This document shows, piece after piece, positions 1-8,687 of a stretch of 43,269 bases of DNA. The position numbers and the translations under genes were made by a program. Position 1 is the first letter of the stretch; each line of letters starts with the position of its first letter. Below the pieces are notes generated by a model that saw nothing but the letters and a program-made list of their open reading frames with translations, searched no databases and was not told where the DNA came from. The stretch comes from a virus, in the IMG/VR virus record IMGVR_UViG_3300034071_000597, positions 1-43,269 of that record, one strand, 5' to 3'.

Positions 1-157
1 GTTGACGTACGTAGTCAGCTTGGCGTAGGCTTCTGGGTCAGTCAAGAACTCGCTGCTCTTGTTGCCAGTTAGAATACGCCCGATGTTGCGAGCGAAGAAC
101 GTAGGGCTCAGGGACACGGCCACACCAGCCACGTCGTCCAGCCCGACCGGCGCTCGC
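1..157. repeat. Terminal redundancy, left copy
   Basis: This stretch is repeated at 43113-43269 with one mismatch (A at 127, G at 43239). The mismatch is synonymous (both Ala codons) in the protein read on the minus strand. The overlap joins two halves of one open reading frame, so it reflects circularisation of the contig or a terminally redundant/permuted phage genome rather than a biological duplication inside the genome. Confidence 0.95.
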
Positions 158-1962
158 GCCTTTCCGGCGTTAGGCTCGGCCACGTTCTTTAGGATCGTCA
201 GAGCACGCTTAATGCCATTCAAGCGGTTCTGCTCACCAGGAGTGAACAGGTTAAGCCCTCGGATGGCGTTGCCTTCCTTCGGCGCGGTCAGCGCGTTGGC
301 AAACTTCTCCAAGTCGATCTGCGCTTCGGACGCTGGGCCAATCGTGCCTGCGCGGCGCACAGCCGAGTCTACCAGGCTCTGCCGCATCTGCAGCAGGGTT
401 TCTGGCGAATTGCGTACCATCCACTTGCGCACTTCGTTCTGGCGCACTGGCTCCAGGCCAGCAAACGCGTCAAGCATGGCCTGCGGCTCTACAGGAGCCG
501 CGTCTACCGTAGGCGACAAGCCCAGCATGCGGTAAGTGACAGAGTCCTGCAGGCCTACGATTAGCGCGCTTCCGCGAGCGTAGTCGTCGCGCATCTTGAG
601 AACAGCGTCGGCAGCTTCCTTAGAGTACATCTGAGGATCGACCGCTTCCAGGTCCTTGTAGATCGCGTCCTTGAGACGGCTACCTAGGGCTACCTGCTGC
701 GGGTCGCCGCTGCCTGTCAGCTTGTTGATGCCGATTAGCAAGTCAGCCGCGTCCGTAACGCGCATAGGGCCGGCCTTACCAGTTACGCCCTCCAGCGTAG
801 CCGCTACGCGGCGAGGCAGGATGTCTCTAGTGATGTTGCGCAGAGGGTTACGCGCATCGCTGATGATGGCAGCTGCGGTTCTGCGGAAGTTGCCGGCAGG
901 CAGCAGGTTGTACCCTGTGCCCTGCCCGGCCTTTAGCTTAAGCTGGTTAGCACCATCGACCCATATCTGGTTACGCGCCTGGCGCAGACCGGAAATGTTG
1001 CCTTCCATCTTGCTGCGGGCAGCAAGGAACGCACCGTCCAGGCTGGACGACGGTGATAGCGCAGGCTGTCTAAGAAGCTCCGCTGTTCGCGTTACGATGC
1101 CTTCGGCCTGCTTGGCGTAGAATTCCTGTAGCTGTGAGTCGAAGCCCTGCGACTCCAGGGCGCGAATGAACGGGATGCCAGTGCGCTGTCCAAGGGACAC
1201 GAAGAACGGGCCAATCTCCGCCACAGCCTGCTGGTACGCGGCTTCCGCACGCGATCCTTCTGTGATCGTCTTGACGCTCTGAACTACCTTGTTGGCTCCG
1301 GCCGGCAGCGCGGCCGACGCCGCAGTAACACCAGCCGTCAGGCCAGTGGCTCCCAGCACGTCGTCTAGACGCGAACCGTCAGCGTCAAACTGCAGCGAGG
1401 CTTCGCCCGCAGCTAGCACGGAGTTCTTAAGGACGGCACCGCCCATAGTCTCGGCGCGAGCCATAGGCCCCACAAGGCCAGCCGCCGCCCATGGGGCAGC
1501 GCTGAACACAGCCGCAGCGCCGTCGCGCAGCTTGGTAGGTACGCCAGCCTGGGCAGCAAGCTCCTTAGCTACAGTGCGGCGCTCTAGCTCCGCAATAGTG
1601 GCACGGCGACCTCGGCTGTTGGCCGGGTCGACAGGCGTGCGCGGGCTATTCACGGCCGGCGTGCCGTAGACGAACTCTGTGAACACGTCAGCAAAGTTGC
1701 CGGCTGCTTGCTTGGCAGCGCCGATTCCTCGCTGCAAGGCTTCTCCGGCACCAGCCGCAATGCCACGGGCTGTGTCCATGTCGATAGTGCCGGTCATTTC
1801 GCCAGCACCACCTACCACGGGCTCTTGAGGACGCGCTGGCTCACGACGAGCGTACTGCTCGGCTACCATGTCCGCGACTTCCTCAATCTGCGCCTGCGTT
1901 GCACCGTCGTCGACGGTTACGCGCTTAGGCCCCTGCGCTGTCTGTACTGTGATAGTCGGCAC
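1..1962 (-). CDS. Large internal virion protein, N-terminal 654 codons (gene continues at 43112)
   Basis: The frame is open with no stop from a GTG at 1962 to base 1. It resumes in phase at 43112 and stops at 43008, giving a 688-residue protein. The GTG follows GGAGAG at good spacing, 3 bp after the stop of the upstream gene. The protein begins MPTITVQTAQGPKRVTV, is rich in Ala and Gly, and has long helical stretches with no enzymatic motif that I recognise. Its place after the tail tubular genes, as the last and largest of three Ala/Gln-rich proteins before the lysis genes, matches the internal core/ejection proteins of T7-like podoviruses; that role is inferred. A linear gene caller would miss or truncate it because it starts with GTG and runs off the window. 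Confidence 0.8.
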   Translation of the reverse strand, partial: MPTITVQTAQGPKRVTVDDGATQAQIEEVADMVAEQYARREPARPQEPVVGGAGEMTGTIDMDTARGIAAGAGEALQRGIGAAKQAAGNFADVFTEFVYGTPAVNSPRTPVDPANSRGRRATIAELERRTVAKELAAQAGVPTKLRDGAAAVFSAAPWAAAGLVGPMARAETMGGAVLKNSVLAAGEASLQFDADGSRLDDVLGATGLTAGVTAASAALPAGANKVVQSVKTITEGSRAEAAYQQAVAEIGPFFVSLGQRTGIPFIRALESQGFDSQLQEFYAKQAEGIVTRTAELLRQPALSPSSSLDGAFLAARSKMEGNISGLRQARNQIWVDGANQLKLKAGQGTGYNLLPAGNFRRTAAAIISDARNPLRNITRDILPRRVAATLEGVTGKAGPMRVTDAADLLIGINKLTGSGDPQQVALGSRLKDAIYKDLEAVDPQMYSKEAADAVLKMRDDYARGSALIVGLQDSVTYRMLGLSPTVDAAPVEPQAMLDAFAGLEPVRQNEVRKWMVRNSPETLLQMRQSLVDSAVRRAGTIGPASEAQIDLEKFANALTAPKEGNAIRGLNLFTPGEQNRLNGIKRALTILKNVAEPNAGKARAPVGLDDVAGVAVSLSPTFFARNIGRILTGNKSSEFLTDPEAYAKLTTYVN

Positions 1963-1965
1963 CCG

Positions 1966-3153
1966 TTACTCTCCTTCAACGGTGAACTTCACGCCACTCT
2001 TTGTCTGCTTCGTGCCTACCCGGCTGCGTGCCGGCTGGCCGTCACGGCCTGTCGTTCCGTACATATTCATCATGACGGCGTCGACTTCTTCTTCTGACAC
2101 GTTGCCGAACTGGTCCAGGCTAAACTTGTCCCAGCTGTCGCGTCCCTCGATCTTGTCGCCAAAGCCGTTGCCAAGCACCCACGAAGCGCGCTTGCGCGCA
2201 CCTAGAAGGTCCTTAAGCACGGCGCGGGACTTCGAGATATACTGCACCGGGCTGTCGTCAGCCGTAGGCGCTGTCGACATGATTCGCGCAGCTTCCGCGT
2301 TGGACATCGCGGCACCAGTGATCTGCTTGATAAGCGCGTTCAGCTGGGCTGTGGTGTCTCGCTTCCACGCCGTGTACTTGCCCAGTGTTCGCACCTGGGA
2401 TTCGTTTAGCACGCCAGGGGCTAGGCGGTCTAGCTTGCCCGATGCAAACAGCAGCGCCTGCGTAGGCAGAGTCGAGAACGACGGGTCATAGTTGCTGGCA
2501 GCGGAGCCCATAGCAGCGATGTTGCTGTCAACACCGATAAGCGCAGTCTCAAGGTCCTGAGCAACCTTCTTGGTTGTGCCGTAGATGGCTCCGGCTTCCG
2601 CTTCCGTAGACGCGTCATCCTTAGTCCATCCGGCTGCTGCAAGCTGCTGCTGGGTTTCCGTGTCTGTCTTTAGGACTTCGCGCTTTGCCGAGCCCTTGAA
2701 CCAAGTAGAACTGTCGTTCACGTCCTGCGCAAGCTTAACGCCGCGAGCAGCCTGGTCAGTCTGGAACGTCGCCTCTGCTCGGCTTTCCTCAGCAAGCAGC
2801 TTGTTGCGCTCGACGCGCTGCGCTTCCAGCTGCACGAGGCGCTGGCGAACCTGGTCGGCTACGTCAGGCGACAAGTCCTCGACGCTGTCGCGCACGCTCT
2901 TAAGCCGCAGCATTTCGGACTCTAGCTCGTCGGCACCTTCCGGCGCTTCCGCGATAGCTCGCGCAATGTTGTCCTGGGTCTTCTGCGCACGGCGCACTTC
3001 TGGGTTGCCGAACAGCGAATCCAGGGCGTTGCCCAGAATGGCGTTCTGAATAAGAAGCGGCTGCTGGCTGGCAAACTGCTGCATGCGCTGCTGGCGCACC
3101 TGCTGCTGCACTTCCTGCGGCGTAGGGATGTTGAACCCTGCTACGTTAGCCAT
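1966..3153 (-). CDS. Internal virion/ejection protein, 395 aa
   Basis: The N-terminus (MANVAGFNIPTPQEVQQQV) is followed by a very Gln/Arg/Glu-rich helical region with predicted coiled coil (about residues 15-130), then an Ala/Ser-rich body. No catalytic motif is seen. It lies 3 bp downstream of another Gln-rich structural gene and 3 bp upstream of the 688-residue gene, so the three are almost certainly translated from one late mRNA. By position it corresponds to the internal core proteins (gp14-gp16 zone) of T7-like phages; sequence alone does not prove this. Confidence 0.6.
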   Translation of the reverse strand: MANVAGFNIPTPQEVQQQVRQQRMQQFASQQPLLIQNAILGNALDSLFGNPEVRRAQKTQDNIARAIAEAPEGADELESEMLRLKSVRDSVEDLSPDVADQVRQRLVQLEAQRVERNKLLAEESRAEATFQTDQAARGVKLAQDVNDSSTWFKGSAKREVLKTDTETQQQLAAAGWTKDDASTEAEAGAIYGTTKKVAQDLETALIGVDSNIAAMGSAASNYDPSFSTLPTQALLFASGKLDRLAPGVLNESQVRTLGKYTAWKRDTTAQLNALIKQITGAAMSNAEAARIMSTAPTADDSPVQYISKSRAVLKDLLGARKRASWVLGNGFGDKIEGRDSWDKFSLDQFGNVSEEEVDAVMMNMYGTTGRDGQPARSRVGTKQTKSGVKFTVEGE

Positions 3154-3156
3154 GGC

Positions 3157-4467
3157 TTATAGCCCTCCGATACGCGGCGCTGGTACGTTGCCCAGCAAGC
3201 TGCCTGTCACGTCCTGCATCAGCGGTGTAGACTGACGAGGGGCAAACAGGTCACGCAACGCGCCTACGTAGCCGCCCTGAGGGGCGAACTGCTGCGCGAT
3301 CTGCCCAAGAGCCTGCGCACCGCCGTACCCGGCTGCGCCGAAGTTAGGGTTGTTCACGATGTTGCCCAGCGTGCCGCCCGCACCAAGGCGTGCGTTAGCC
3401 GCCGCCTGCTCCGCCTGCAGCCCTGTGTTGAATAGGTTGAGGCCCTGGTTCTGGATACCGGCCTGCCCCTGCAGCGCTGACAGCGCGTTCTGCAGCCACG
3501 ACGCCTGTACCTGCTGCGGGAATAGGGCCGCAGTCTGCTGGTTGGCGAAGTTCTGCTGGTTGCGCTGGTACCCGATGTCGTTCATCAGGATGCTGTTGCC
3601 CAGACGCTGCTGGTTGACGTCCCCGAACATGCCAGAGGTCTGCGCGAAGCGCCCGAAGGCACTCTGCAGCAGCTGGTCGTTCAGCCCCTGTACGCCGCCG
3701 CCGATGCCGGCAAGGCCCTGCGACAGGCCAAGGGCGTTCTGCTGCGTGCTACGCGCCTCCTGGGCTGACGCTAGCTGGCGCGACAGGTCGGCCTGTCCAA
3801 GCCCCCGGGCAAACGCTTCGGTCTGTAGGGCACCGCCAGACGTGCCCAGACGGCCAGTGGCGAACTGGTTGTTCTGGAGGCTGTCGAACTGGCGCTGCTC
3901 GAACGGCTGGGCCTGCTGGCGCAGCTGTGACAGGGTGTTGGCCTGTACGTCTGAGAAGCCCTGAGAGGCCGCTACAGCCTGGTCAGCGGCTCCACGGAAC
4001 GCCGTAGAGGCTAGGCCTCCGCCCACGCCCTGGAAGCCCTGCACGCCCTGTAGCGTGTTGCCGAATAGCCCCTGTAGGCTGTTCGCCTGCATGTTGATGC
4101 CGGCCTGGGATGGGTCCTGCGGCAAGCCGCCCCCTGCGTACCAGTTGCCGATGTTCAGGGCCTGGTTGAAGCCCCCCATCTGGCTAGCCGGGTTCTGGGC
4201 CGCGCCAAGCGCCCCACCGGAAAGCCCCAGCAGGTTCTGCTGCTGGCTGTCCAGCGCCCCGAAGTTGATACCGCCCTGCCCGTTCTGGTAGTTGGCAGAC
4301 ATGCCGTTTCCGCCAGTAAAGGTGAACGGGTTAAGCTGCGTTGTCGAGCGGTCCAGCGCCTGCTGCTGCATGCGTGACTGGTCACGCGCTGCGCGCACGC
4401 CGCTGACCGCGCTACCTACGCCAGCGGCTGCGCCGGCTACTGTGGCAATGGTCGTAATTGAACTCAT
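3157..4467 (-). CDS. Internal virion protein, Gly/Gln/Ala-rich, N-terminal hydrophobic segment, 436 aa
   Basis: The start is hydrophobic and small-residue rich (MSSITTIATVAGAAAGVGSA), resembling the membrane-active N-terminus of gp14-type ejection proteins. A long Gln/Asn/Gly/Leu low-complexity body follows, with many NQQ, QGL and LG repeats. The ATG overlaps the stop of the acetyltransferase gene (TAATG type) and the gene is followed after 3 bp by the next internal protein. Function as a DNA-ejection/core component is inferred from position and composition. Confidence 0.6.
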   Translation of the reverse strand: MSSITTIATVAGAAAGVGSAVSGVRAARDQSRMQQQALDRSTTQLNPFTFTGGNGMSANYQNGQGGINFGALDSQQQNLLGLSGGALGAAQNPASQMGGFNQALNIGNWYAGGGLPQDPSQAGINMQANSLQGLFGNTLQGVQGFQGVGGGLASTAFRGAADQAVAASQGFSDVQANTLSQLRQQAQPFEQRQFDSLQNNQFATGRLGTSGGALQTEAFARGLGQADLSRQLASAQEARSTQQNALGLSQGLAGIGGGVQGLNDQLLQSAFGRFAQTSGMFGDVNQQRLGNSILMNDIGYQRNQQNFANQQTAALFPQQVQASWLQNALSALQGQAGIQNQGLNLFNTGLQAEQAAANARLGAGGTLGNIVNNPNFGAAGYGGAQALGQIAQQFAPQGGYVGALRDLFAPRQSTPLMQDVTGSLLGNVPAPRIGGL

Positions 4468-4913
4468 TAGAGCGCCTTCATGTATGCTGTCTCGGTCAAT
4501 CGGTACCCGCTGCGCTCGTAGAGCGCTCCCAGGCGGGCTGCATCTGGGGTGTTAAGAGTCATCATGGTGCAGAACTTGTGCCCTGTTGACTTGGCTTGCG
4601 CCTCGAAGGCGCGCACAAGGCGCAGCCCTAGCGAACCGTGTCTGTGCTCCGGAGATAGCCACCAGGCTAGCTCTACAGCAATGCGCATGTTGGGGTCATA
4701 CCACTGCGTCACGCTCATGCCCACCAGAGCCCCGGCCACGGTGCTGTCAACGTCTGCGACGATCAGCAGCCCCGAATCCGAGCTTGCATCGAAGACCTTG
4801 CGCAATGTAGCCGGGTCGGCCGTGCCGCCGAACGGCGAGAAGTCCGCGAAGTCCTGCCCCAGAGGGAACAGGGCCGCGTAGTCGGACTCTCTGCCGAGTC
4901 TAACGGTAGCCAT
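4467..4913 (-). CDS. GNAT-family N-acetyltransferase, 148 aa
   Basis: Length and order of elements fit a single GNAT domain. The core is ELAWWLSPEHRHGSLGLRL at residues 81-99, with the acetyl-CoA pyrophosphate loop RHGSLG at 91-96. It is followed by LNTPDAARLGALYERSGYRL, typical of the C-terminal half (N121, Y132, G136-Y137). It probably transfers an acyl group from acyl-CoA to an amine; the substrate is unknown. It overlaps the oxygenase gene by 14 bp and the following virion gene by 1 bp, so it is made late with structural proteins. GNATs in this place in podovirus late operons are often annotated but not characterised. Confidence 0.85.
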   Translation of the reverse strand: MATVRLGRESDYAALFPLGQDFADFSPFGGTADPATLRKVFDASSDSGLLIVADVDSTVAGALVGMSVTQWYDPNMRIAVELAWWLSPEHRHGSLGLRLVRAFEAQAKSTGHKFCTMMTLNTPDAARLGALYERSGYRLTETAYMKAL

Positions 4914-5547
4914 CGGACAGCTTGCCGTTGAAGAACATAGTCAGCACAAGTCGGCCGTCCTTGACGTCCGAGCCGAACCCTTCGGTCGGCAGCGCACAGT
5001 GCATGGCGCGGCTGTCAAACACCAGCGCACGGTTGCGCTTCATCTGCACGAAGTGCGTCTGGTCCCACAGGGACAGGTCGCGCTGGTCGCGAGCCCAGAC
5101 CTCGATGCCCTCCTGCGTAGTCGGGTGCATGTACATGCCTGTCTCTTTGTGCTGGTAGAAGCCTGTGCCGGCTCCCTCCTGCTCGGACAGGTACGCAAGT
5201 AGCGTATACTGGCCGGTCATGTAGTCCGTATGCACGTAGTGTGGGGCACGCGGCCCAGGCACCGACAGACGGAAGAACGATAGCACAGGCTCTACTTCGG
5301 AAAAGCCAAGATGTCGTAGCTTGGCTACGATAGACTGCACAAGCCCGGACGGTAGGTTCTTGGCAATGCCAGGATACTCCGTGTTGTCCGCAGGGTATAC
5401 CTCAGTGCGGTACGTCAGCTTGCGCGCAACGTCCTCTACGTTGGCGAACTTCGTGAAGAAGCTGTCTACGACCCTCGCTGGAAGTACGACGTTATCGCAA
5501 ACGCCATCAAGCCGCTCACTGCGCTTACTAGTCCCATTACGCCCCAT
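4900..5547 (-). CDS. 2OG-Fe(II) oxygenase-like protein, 215 aa
   Basis: A double-stranded beta-helix dioxygenase is suggested by H106-T-D108 in YVHTDY, distal H183 in MHCALP and R199 in KDGRLVLTMFF, the expected Fe(II) H-x-D...H triad plus the 2-oxoglutarate-binding Arg. The N-terminal part (VVDSFF...YPGIA) resembles the DUF6445-like phage family. The ATG at 5547 is preceded by GAGAGGGGC, so the gene begins 82 bp inside the upstream membrane-protein gene, in another frame. No later good start exists before the conserved part. Substrate unknown; modification of a virion or host component is possible. Confidence 0.75.
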   Translation of the reverse strand: MGRNGTSKRSERLDGVCDNVVLPARVVDSFFTKFANVEDVARKLTYRTEVYPADNTEYPGIAKNLPSGLVQSIVAKLRHLGFSEVEPVLSFFRLSVPGPRAPHYVHTDYMTGQYTLLAYLSEQEGAGTGFYQHKETGMYMHPTTQEGIEVWARDQRDLSLWDQTHFVQMKRNRALVFDSRAMHCALPTEGFGSDVKDGRLVLTMFFNGKLSDGYR

Positions 5548-5714
5548 GCTGCCCCTCTCCCGAAAGTCATGCTAGAACTTAGGTGTTTTACGATGCCGGA
5601 CAACTCTTCGATTGTCGACGACAAGTGCTCCATGCTGGTCACTAGTGCGGCGTTTGCCACTCTTAGGTCGCTTACGTCGCGCTCTAGCGTGTGGATTCTA
5701 TCTGCTTCTGCCAC
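5466..5714 (-). CDS. Small coiled-coil/one-TM protein, holin- or XhlA-like, 82 aa
   Basis: The N-terminal 50 residues are a likely coiled coil (heptad-like IHTLERDVSDLRVANAAL). They are followed by one transmembrane segment at about residues 54-77 and a short basic tail (YFQRGS). This architecture matches haemolysin XhlA-type phage proteins and some holins/antiholins. The last 82 bp also encode the first 27 residues of the oxygenase in another frame. A separate 3-TM-type holin lies in the lysis cassette at 41818-42219, so this one may be an accessory holin, an antiholin or a virion membrane protein. Confidence 0.6.
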   Translation of the reverse strand: MAEADRIHTLERDVSDLRVANAALVTSMEHLSSTIEELSGIVKHLSSSMTFGRGAAWGVMGLVSAVSGLMAFAITSYFQRGS

Positions 5715-5717
5715 GGC

Positions 5718-6410
5718 TTAATCCAGCTGCACCAGTTCGAGGTAGCTGCCCTCGAAGATAGTGATGTTCGTCGCGTCAGACACTACCTGCGCCCACTGCA
5801 GGGCGAGCGTGCCGCCCGTGGTCACGTTGGCACGGAAGAACGACTCTACGTGTGCCACGCCAACGGCCCCAGCTGCTGGGGTCTGCAGGTCGGCGCTATT
5901 CCATGTATCCGTACGTACGCCGTGCGGCGTAGCCGTAGCGGCCAGGGTCTGCACCAGCGAGCCGAACGCTCCGCTACCAGGCACCTGGCTAAAGTTAAGC
6001 CGCAGCTTCATCTGCGGTACAGTGCCGGCAGTGATGCGCAGCGCGCCGCGCAGCGCGTAGCGTCTGTCAGCAACCAGCGTAAACCCTGCCAAGTGCGGGT
6101 CGTCTGCCAGGGTAATAGTCGAAGCCCGCAGCGTGTCGGCAGTCTTCGTTCTGCGCTGTGTAGAGCCGGCAAACTGGCCGTTAAGGATAGCGTCTGCCAC
6201 GCGGAGCGGCGTCATTAGCACTACGTTGGACGTACCAGCGCGGGCCTGGGCCTGCGACGCAAGGTCGACGCTGTCGTACTTAGTTACGATGGCATCAGAA
6301 ATGGCGTCCAGTTCAACGTCAATCTCTGTACCTTCGATGCGCTTGTTAGGGTCTCCAGTAGTCAGCGCGTCCTTTGGGCCGAAGAACACTGTCTGTGCGT
6401 AGTCACTCAT
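5718..6410 (-). CDS. Tail fibre/virion structural protein, 230 aa
   Basis: The N-terminus (MSDYAQTVFFGPKDALTTGDP) is followed by an acidic KRIEGTEIDVELDAISDAI stretch. This kind of start is common in short tail-fibre or head-decorating proteins of podoviruses. The C-terminal 120 residues look beta-rich. The ATG overlaps the stop of the tail tubular B gene (TAATG). No enzymatic motif. Identity is inferred from position and style. Confidence 0.55.
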   Translation of the reverse strand: MSDYAQTVFFGPKDALTTGDPNKRIEGTEIDVELDAISDAIVTKYDSVDLASQAQARAGTSNVVLMTPLRVADAILNGQFAGSTQRRTKTADTLRASTITLADDPHLAGFTLVADRRYALRGALRITAGTVPQMKLRLNFSQVPGSGAFGSLVQTLAATATPHGVRTDTWNSADLQTPAAGAVGVAHVESFFRANVTTGGTLALQWAQVVSDATNITIFEGSYLELVQLD

Positions 6411-7972
6411 TATGCTAGCCGTCCAATCTTTACGAAAAGTTCCTGCTGCTGAATAGCGAACTCAGAGCTTACGTTGACCGACAGGCCTACTCTGTAGTAC
6501 TGCCCTCTGTCGCGTGCTGGCACCTTTAGGATGCTCAGGTTGATGCCGCTACCCCACTCGCCAAGGCCGTACTCCGCCACGTTCCACTCGCTGCCGGCAG
6601 TACCTGCAATGGTACGCGTAATGCTGTTTTCTACTTCGCTAAAGTCCGTAGCCCACTTAAAGGTCACGACAGCACCGGCGCGAACAAACAGAATAGCGCC
6701 CAGGCGCTTTAGCATCTTTAGCCGGTTAGCGAAGTCTTCGCCTAGGTCAAGCCACGGGCTCTTGTACTCGAAAGTAAAATCGACACCTAGGTCGTTGTCG
6801 CCCAGATAGCGCCCAACTACGCCGCCGCTGATAGACAGCAGCAGGGCGTTGCTTCTGCGCGAGTACAGGGCGGTAGGGGCGATGCCCCAGGTAGTCACTA
6901 TGCTGCACTCGTCGCCGTCAACGTCGCGGTATCTTTTGCGCTGGTCGAGCACCCAGGTAACGCCAGCTTCTGGGAACGACAGCAGGTAGAAGCCGTATAG
7001 CTCGTTGTACGAGCTACGGATGCCTGCTGGGTTTTCGGTAGTAAGCTTCGTCACAAGCTCGTCGCGAACGTACTTAGTCAGGTTCGAGATTGGCGAACTA
7101 CGTTCGTTCTGCAGTCGCTTGAGGCTCTGCACGCCAACACCGGACAGGAACAGCAAGTCGGCCTCGCCAACGGCCTGCACAGAGTGCTGGCTGACGCAGC
7201 CTACTCCACCGATAATATCAGATACATATAGATTGTCAGGATCAATACCCAGAGCAGTACCACGGCCATCAACAAAAAACACAACATGGTTTGTTCCGAA
7301 GACGATCAGCGCTCCGTTAAAGCCTACAATCGCCGTGATCGTGTCAGTGCCCTGCGTCCAGATGTTGCGCATGTCGATGATGCCTGCACCGCCTGCATCC
7401 CACGCGGACTCGTCCAGTAGGCCGCTGTACTTGATCGTTGTGCGGTCTAGGTCGGCCTGCCAGATACGGCCAAAGGCCGCTGTGCCCACGCCGCCCTGCG
7501 GCGCAACGCCCGATGTCTCCGCTACCGGCGCGAAGGTGCCGGCACCAGTAAACACTATGGCCTTCTGGCCTTCCTGGAACCCAACAAGCTTGTTGTTGAA
7601 GTTCTGGAACCACCAGTTGCCGCTAGCGTCAGTAACGGACCCGCTAATGTCGTTGCCGACAGGATCGGTAACAGACGACGCAATGCCGCCGTCCCAGGCG
7701 ACAATCGGCACTACAGCCCCGTCTGCAGCTGCGTACTCAAACAGCGTGCGCACTACAGGCGTGCCCGCGATGGCCGTACCAGTCAGACGAAGCACGCCCT
7801 TGCGAGCCGCCAGACGCCCGCTGGCGTCGATCACGGCGTTAGACGCCATCGTAGCGTACTCCTGCCCCAGCAGAGCGTTGCCCTGCGATAGGTTCAGCCC
7901 ACGGAAGCCAGGAGCGACAAGGTCGACTGGCTGCAGTGTCTGGTCAGGCGGTGTTCGTGCTAGTGACGGCAT
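6410..7972 (-). CDS. Tail tubular protein B-like (T7 gp12-type nozzle), 520 aa
   Basis: I place the start at the ATG at 7972, where it forms TAATG with the preceding tail gene; the frame stays open further upstream but that part is antisense-like. The N-terminus contains LVAPGFRGLNLSQGNALLGQ, a hallmark of podoviral tail tubular B/nozzle proteins, followed by beta-propeller-like repeats (GIDPDNLYVSDIIGGVGCVS, VDGRGT). In T7 this hexameric protein forms the tail nozzle below gp11. Length is somewhat shorter than T7 gp12 (about 790 aa), as in many T7-like relatives without insertion domains. Confidence 0.75.
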   Translation of the reverse strand: MPSLARTPPDQTLQPVDLVAPGFRGLNLSQGNALLGQEYATMASNAVIDASGRLAARKGVLRLTGTAIAGTPVVRTLFEYAAADGAVVPIVAWDGGIASSVTDPVGNDISGSVTDASGNWWFQNFNNKLVGFQEGQKAIVFTGAGTFAPVAETSGVAPQGGVGTAAFGRIWQADLDRTTIKYSGLLDESAWDAGGAGIIDMRNIWTQGTDTITAIVGFNGALIVFGTNHVVFFVDGRGTALGIDPDNLYVSDIIGGVGCVSQHSVQAVGEADLLFLSGVGVQSLKRLQNERSSPISNLTKYVRDELVTKLTTENPAGIRSSYNELYGFYLLSFPEAGVTWVLDQRKRYRDVDGDECSIVTTWGIAPTALYSRRSNALLLSISGGVVGRYLGDNDLGVDFTFEYKSPWLDLGEDFANRLKMLKRLGAILFVRAGAVVTFKWATDFSEVENSITRTIAGTAGSEWNVAEYGLGEWGSGINLSILKVPARDRGQYYRVGLSVNVSSEFAIQQQELFVKIGRLA

Positions 7973-8679
7973 TAGGCTGATGTCAGTTCGTAGCCGCCCT
8001 GTTCGGCAGCATCGCGAGAAATGGCGTTGTCCAGCGCGGTACGGAATCGGTCTTCCGTGAAGATACCTGATACGCCCTGCTGCTCGCCGCGCTCCATTAG
8101 CGCGTACCAAGTCGTGCCCATTTCAACTGGCGTTACAGGCACCTGTAGCACGGTTGCCATGTCAGCAGCTTCAAGCCGCGCCTGCGGTATGATGAGGCTT
8201 ACCTGGATTGTGCGGGCAGCCGCTGGAGTTGGGTATACTCGCAGGCGCAAATTGCCTGCCGTCCCGTTGTCTAGCACAAAGGCGCAGGGAGCCACAGCCG
8301 TCTGGGTGTCGATAGTGTCCATGTAGATCATGCGCGCATGATCCACTTCGTGCAGAGGAATGGGGTTAGCCGGGTCTGTCACGTCAAACACTAGAGGAAT
8401 CTCACGTCCCTCCCGCGAGTCCTGGATGCGGATAAGGCGGCTGCGCTCGTTAGCCCCGCTGACTGCAGCAGAGCTAGCTCCGCCAGCAATCGTAACAGTA
8501 ACCGTCTGGTGCAGCGAGCGCCAGTTGTGCGCGTCCTCTACCTCCTCCTTAATCTGGTTAAGGAATGTCAGTATCTGCAGCTGGTACGTGTCTGTCAGCG
8601 TGGTTACGCTGCCGGCAATCTCAGCTTCGCCAATAGTGCGCAGCACACGGTTTAGCGCGGAGCGTACGTTAATAGACAT
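7972..8679 (-). CDS. Tail tubular protein A-like (T7 gp11-type gatekeeper), 235 aa
   Basis: ATG at 8679 is preceded by AGGA at 7 bp. The N-terminus (INVRSALNRVLRTIGEAEI) matches the T7 gp11 adaptor pattern in which a helix begins AVNxVLRAIGE. A later segment with EVEDAHNWRSL is also typical. The product probably forms the ring between portal and nozzle. It is directly followed by the gp12-like gene, the classical order. The frame extends upstream to 8889 but that part lies within the spike gene and has no ribosome site. Confidence 0.8.
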   Translation of the reverse strand: MSINVRSALNRVLRTIGEAEIAGSVTTLTDTYQLQILTFLNQIKEEVEDAHNWRSLHQTVTVTIAGGASSAAVSGANERSRLIRIQDSREGREIPLVFDVTDPANPIPLHEVDHARMIYMDTIDTQTAVAPCAFVLDNGTAGNLRLRVYPTPAAARTIQVSLIIPQARLEAADMATVLQVPVTPVEMGTTWYALMERGEQQGVSGIFTEDRFRTALDNAISRDAAEQGGYELTSA

Positions 8680-8687
8680 GCGATATC

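Noticed and set aside
59-1669. Plus-strand ORFs at the left end (such as 59-535, 671-1120, 1289-1669)
   Set aside because: They are antisense to the uninterrupted GTG-started minus-strand frame that continues across the circular junction, and they have no ribosome sites.
6410-8110. Long version of the tail tubular B gene starting at 8110
   Set aside because: The first 46 codons overlap the tail tubular A gene and read as antisense-like Arg-rich sequence. TAATG at 7972 gives the start seen in homologues.
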